Assembly: GCA_036852015.1 (NCBI GenBank)
Contig: JAANDG010000064.1
Coordinates: 1-64,000 of the forward strand
From: Pelodera strongyloides
Lineage: Eukaryota; Nematoda; Chromadorea; Rhabditida; Rhabditidae
Length of the DNA stretch: 64,000 nt
Direction of reading: 5' to 3'
The notes under the pieces are model-generated. The model did no database searches and was not told the DNA's origin. It saw only the letters and a program-made list of their open reading frames with translations. The stretch's first letter is position 1; every line of letters starts with the position of its first letter. Below are positions 61,089 through 64,000 of the stretch, one piece after another. Position numbers and translations under genes: made by a program.

Positions 61089-62400
61089 AGCATATTTCAT
61101 ATACCTAATATCGAAAATTGGAGCTCGTCTTTATGTGGAATTGGTATATGCCAAACTATATCGAGTAGATCGACGAATAGAATTAACATACTAATTGCTG
61201 GCAGACAAGCTTGGATAGTAATTGCCTAAAATTGGAGGCATCGACCTTGAATTCACAATCAATTCCAACGAAGAAAGTTGAGAAATCCTTTTGAACGACA
61301 TCATAGGAAATGGGTGAACCCATTTGGTGACGGTTCACTGTTTTTTTTCGTGGGCCAGCCCATTTCGTGACCGACCTCTTTGTGACCATGTGGTGACCAA
61401 GTTTCATCGAAAACCGTCACCAACTGGTCATCAAATGGTTACGAATCAATCACAAGATGGTTTTTTTCTCGGTAAAAATCGACCGTATTCCAGAAAAATT
61501 AGCCACCCAGAGGCCGCCACATGGTCAGCTGATGCAACTGAAAACCGAGAAAACCCTTCAAATTGTTAACCCTTTCCCTATACACAAACTAATTGGCAAC
61601 TCACCCTAATTAGCATAGAATGCATGTTAACAGTCTGTTGGCTCATATACTGTTCAGAGTTCTTCAACCGTTTGTGAATTCGGTAGCGGTAGTATAAAAT
61701 AATAATAAAAGATAAACTGGTTCCCACGCAGGCCCAAAGGAGGATGTAGATTATTCTTAAATTTTGTGCTTTTTAAAGATACCATTCAAAAAATTAATGT
61801 AGAATAGCAAATCAGTGGCTAGCGTATTAAATAGAAGTAGATGCATATTCTGTAAGATATATTTAGTGGCACTTGGTTGGACTCAAAATTCAAAATTGAT
61901 AATAAAATGCCAATATTTCATCAGATTTATAATTAATAATTAAACACTGTTGAAACAGGTGCGGCGAGAGCTGCACCAAGAACGCACCAGCCTGGCACCT
62001 GAACGCACGATTCGGGGAGGGGGTGCAGATCTAGCGCGGCGCACCCCACCTTTTTTGGTGCGGCCCTGGAGCCAAGTTTCGCGGTGAAGTAGTCGCTCAC
62101 CCGGGTGTCGGGAAAGGCTTCATTCCACTAATGTGCTTCTCAACACGCGTAAGATTTCCAAGTTCATTCGCAAATAAATATTTCCTAACAGAAATGTCTT
62201 CCCATTGATCTAGAGTGGAGGCAACCTACAATACTTTTTAATACATTTATTTCTATGTTTCTTTATTTCTATGTATGCCTCAAAAATGAAATATTCTACA
62301 GAATACAAAGGCTCGTGTGCCGCGCACAAGATAAGCGTCGCGCACCTACGTATGTACTACCCATACACTGAAAGCTTGGCCAGCGCGCAGCCTACACTGG

Positions 62401-62419
62401 GGGGGGGGGGGGGGGGGGG
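62401..62419. repeat. Poly-G run
   Basis: Nineteen consecutive G (one T beyond it), next to a GC-rich repeat; a potential G-quadruplex or an assembly-sensitive site. Confidence 0.9.
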
Positions 62420-63054
62420 TGGGCCGCCATGCGCACGGCCAAGTTTCACGTTGCATTCGGTAAATGAAGCACATGAAAGACAGTGTGCTACTTGTACGCC
62501 AGAGGGAAAAGCGCATATAGAAATTAATAAAATTCTAACAAATAAATGATATCATTTACAGTCTACTTAGCTAACAAAACAAAAACCTACAAACATTATC
62601 GTCGAGCCCAAGTGCACGAAAATACACGCACAAATTACATCGGAACACTGCATTTTGTTCGACGTCAAGCCGCGAAACCTATGATAAAAAGTTGCACATA
62701 GTGGGAACACAATTGTCCAGTACACGCTCGAGACTACAAAACCACGTGTTATTCCGCTTTAAAAATATTTTCGAATATACCTGTATGCAAATGAAACTGC
62801 CAACGCCGGAAAGGAACCTGTCATAGCTGACATTCCTACTCCAAATAGTGTAGTACATACTTGGGTCCCATAATTTGTACAAACTCCATGGTAGAAAGAT
62901 ACGAGAACGGGCCCGACGAGCATGAAACTGAACATAAATTTAAAAATAAGAAGAAATAAGTGAAAACGTAAAGCGGTATGACATGTGGTTTTGAAATGTA
63001 ATAATAGTTTATTGGTAATGAAACAGCACAAATAAGAGCATGCACAATAATACA

Positions 63055-64000
63055 AATAGTTACGAGGCATAAGACTCGGCAGTTCATTTATATAGATCAA
63101 AAACAAGAGTGGGCCTAAAACGGTGCCTTGTGGGACACCAGACTTTGGTACGAGACCTTTAGAAAATGATGAATTAATTTTAACAAACGAAATTCTATTG
63201 GATAAAAATGCATTCAGCCACCTCAGCAACATATCAGAGAATCCAAATAGCTTACATTTTTCTAAAGGTTTTGAATGGACCACTTTATCGAATGCTTTTC
63301 TAAAATCGAAATAAACACAATCGATATGTTTTCTATTGCCGATATGTATTTGCCAATCGGAAATTACTTGGAGCAGTTGCGTAGTATGCGTAGCATACTG
63401 TACATTGCTGAAGTTACCTCTAAAAACTGACCGAATGGAATAAGAAAGAATCGATTCCATAACTCGACAAATAGGAGAAGTTAAAGTAACAGGACGGTAA
63501 TTTTCAGGGTTTGTTTTTGACCCCTTTTTATGGAGAGGGATTACAAATCCTTGTTTCCATTACATTGGCAAGGTCGCTTCATAATAAGAGGTACTGAATA
63601 TTATAGATAAAGGTATTGACAATGCGATGGAAGTTTTTTTCATAAAAAACTGATTAATTCCTTCTAACGAAAAAGAGAACTTATTGGGTAAATGTGAAAG
63701 TACTTTTGCTACGTTAGCGCAATCAAAACGAAAAAAGGTCTCAAATGAAGGTAATGAGGCATATGAATTGGAAATAGTATTGTTATCTATACTATAGTTT
63801 GTTCCAAAAATAGACGCAAAGAGTTCTGACTTTTCGTCGTCGCCCGTGTAAATATTGCCATTACGAGATAAGGCCGGTAGAGATATATCTGATTTCAGTT
63901 TTCGTCGAACAAACTTGTGGATCTCTAAGAAAGATCCACTTGAAAGACCGTCATTGCGATTTTTGATATGCTCTCTCTTAAGCACATTGACTTTCTTTTG
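63055..64000 (-). mobile_element. Non-LTR (CR1/Jockey-like) retrotransposon fragment, reverse transcriptase, broken
   Basis: On the minus strand the frame enters from beyond the window edge. It runs through the region before the RT palm and then shows HKKGSKTNPENYRPVTLTS, DCVYFDFRKAFDKVVH and GVPQGTVLGPLLFLIYINEL, the ordered RT motifs of CR1/Jockey-type LINEs. A TAA lies in frame near 63556, between ATLPM and WKQGF. The element stops right after INELPS, before the catalytic F/YADD motif, and unrelated repeat sequence follows. It is therefore a dead copy. The endonuclease part, if kept, lies outside the window. Confidence 0.88.

Larger units (their letters stand above)
59967..63050. other. 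Intergenic, repeat-rich, no supported gene
   Basis: Holds a (TTAGGC)4 tract (60207-60230), a small inverted-repeat element (60988-61088), the second tggtgacggttcact element (about 61306-61490), a GC-rich repeat (about 61960-62060) and a 19-base G run (62401-62419). A family A-type fragment lies around 62960-63010. The 92-codon frame at 62271 crosses the G run and is chance. Confidence 0.5.

Noticed and set aside
1..64000. CRISPR array, bacterial operons or prophage
   Set aside because: The window is intron-containing eukaryotic sequence. The only regular array is a contiguous satellite without unique spacers.

Overview
This is a eukaryotic genomic window that reads as nematode chromosome. 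Evidence: interstitial runs of TTAGGC (the nematode telomere unit), introns with GTAAGT donors and TTTCAG acceptors, start codons lying a few bases after an acceptor as in spliced-leader trans-splicing, and a neuropeptide gene matching the nematode NLP-11 family. Genes were built by hand from reading frame, splice sites and intron phase. Nearly all continuous ORFs over 60 codons are chance, so gene positions rest on exon chains.

Layout, left to right: (1) 1.2-5.3 kb, two related secreted saposin-B-like genes on the minus strand, with a possible small plus-strand gene at 5.7-6.3 kb. (2) 7.5-11.6 kb, a satellite of about 37 copies of a 109/112-bp unit. (3) 11.8-13.1 kb, a plausible small secreted protein of unknown family (+). 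(4) 13.4-17.7 kb, a casein-kinase-1/tau-tubulin-kinase-like kinase (-), head to head with (5) a coiled-coil-type protein at 18.1-21.5 kb (+). (6) 22.7-29.8 kb, a secreted EMI + four-FAS1 protein of periostin/TGFBI architecture (-), with (7) a small secreted Gly/Ser-tailed protein upstream (30.5-32.0 kb, -). (8) 32.8-34.1 kb, ribosomal protein eL37 (+). (9) 34.5-37.5 kb, a double-KH RNA-binding protein (+). (10) 43.3-47.0 kb, a 13-exon, 447-residue protein that may derive from a transposase (+). (11) 55.9-60.0 kb, an expanded nlp-11-like neuropeptide precursor with one amidated peptide per exon (+). (12) 63.05 kb to the end, a broken non-LTR retrotransposon (-).

The stretches 37.5-43.3, 47.0-55.9 and 60.0-63.0 kb hold mainly miniature inverted-repeat elements, GC-rich dispersed repeats and simple repeats. 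No cluster behaves as one dedicated system. The genes are individually regulated housekeeping, secreted, signalling and neuropeptide genes in a repeat-rich landscape. No database search was possible, so family names rest on motifs and remembered family features.
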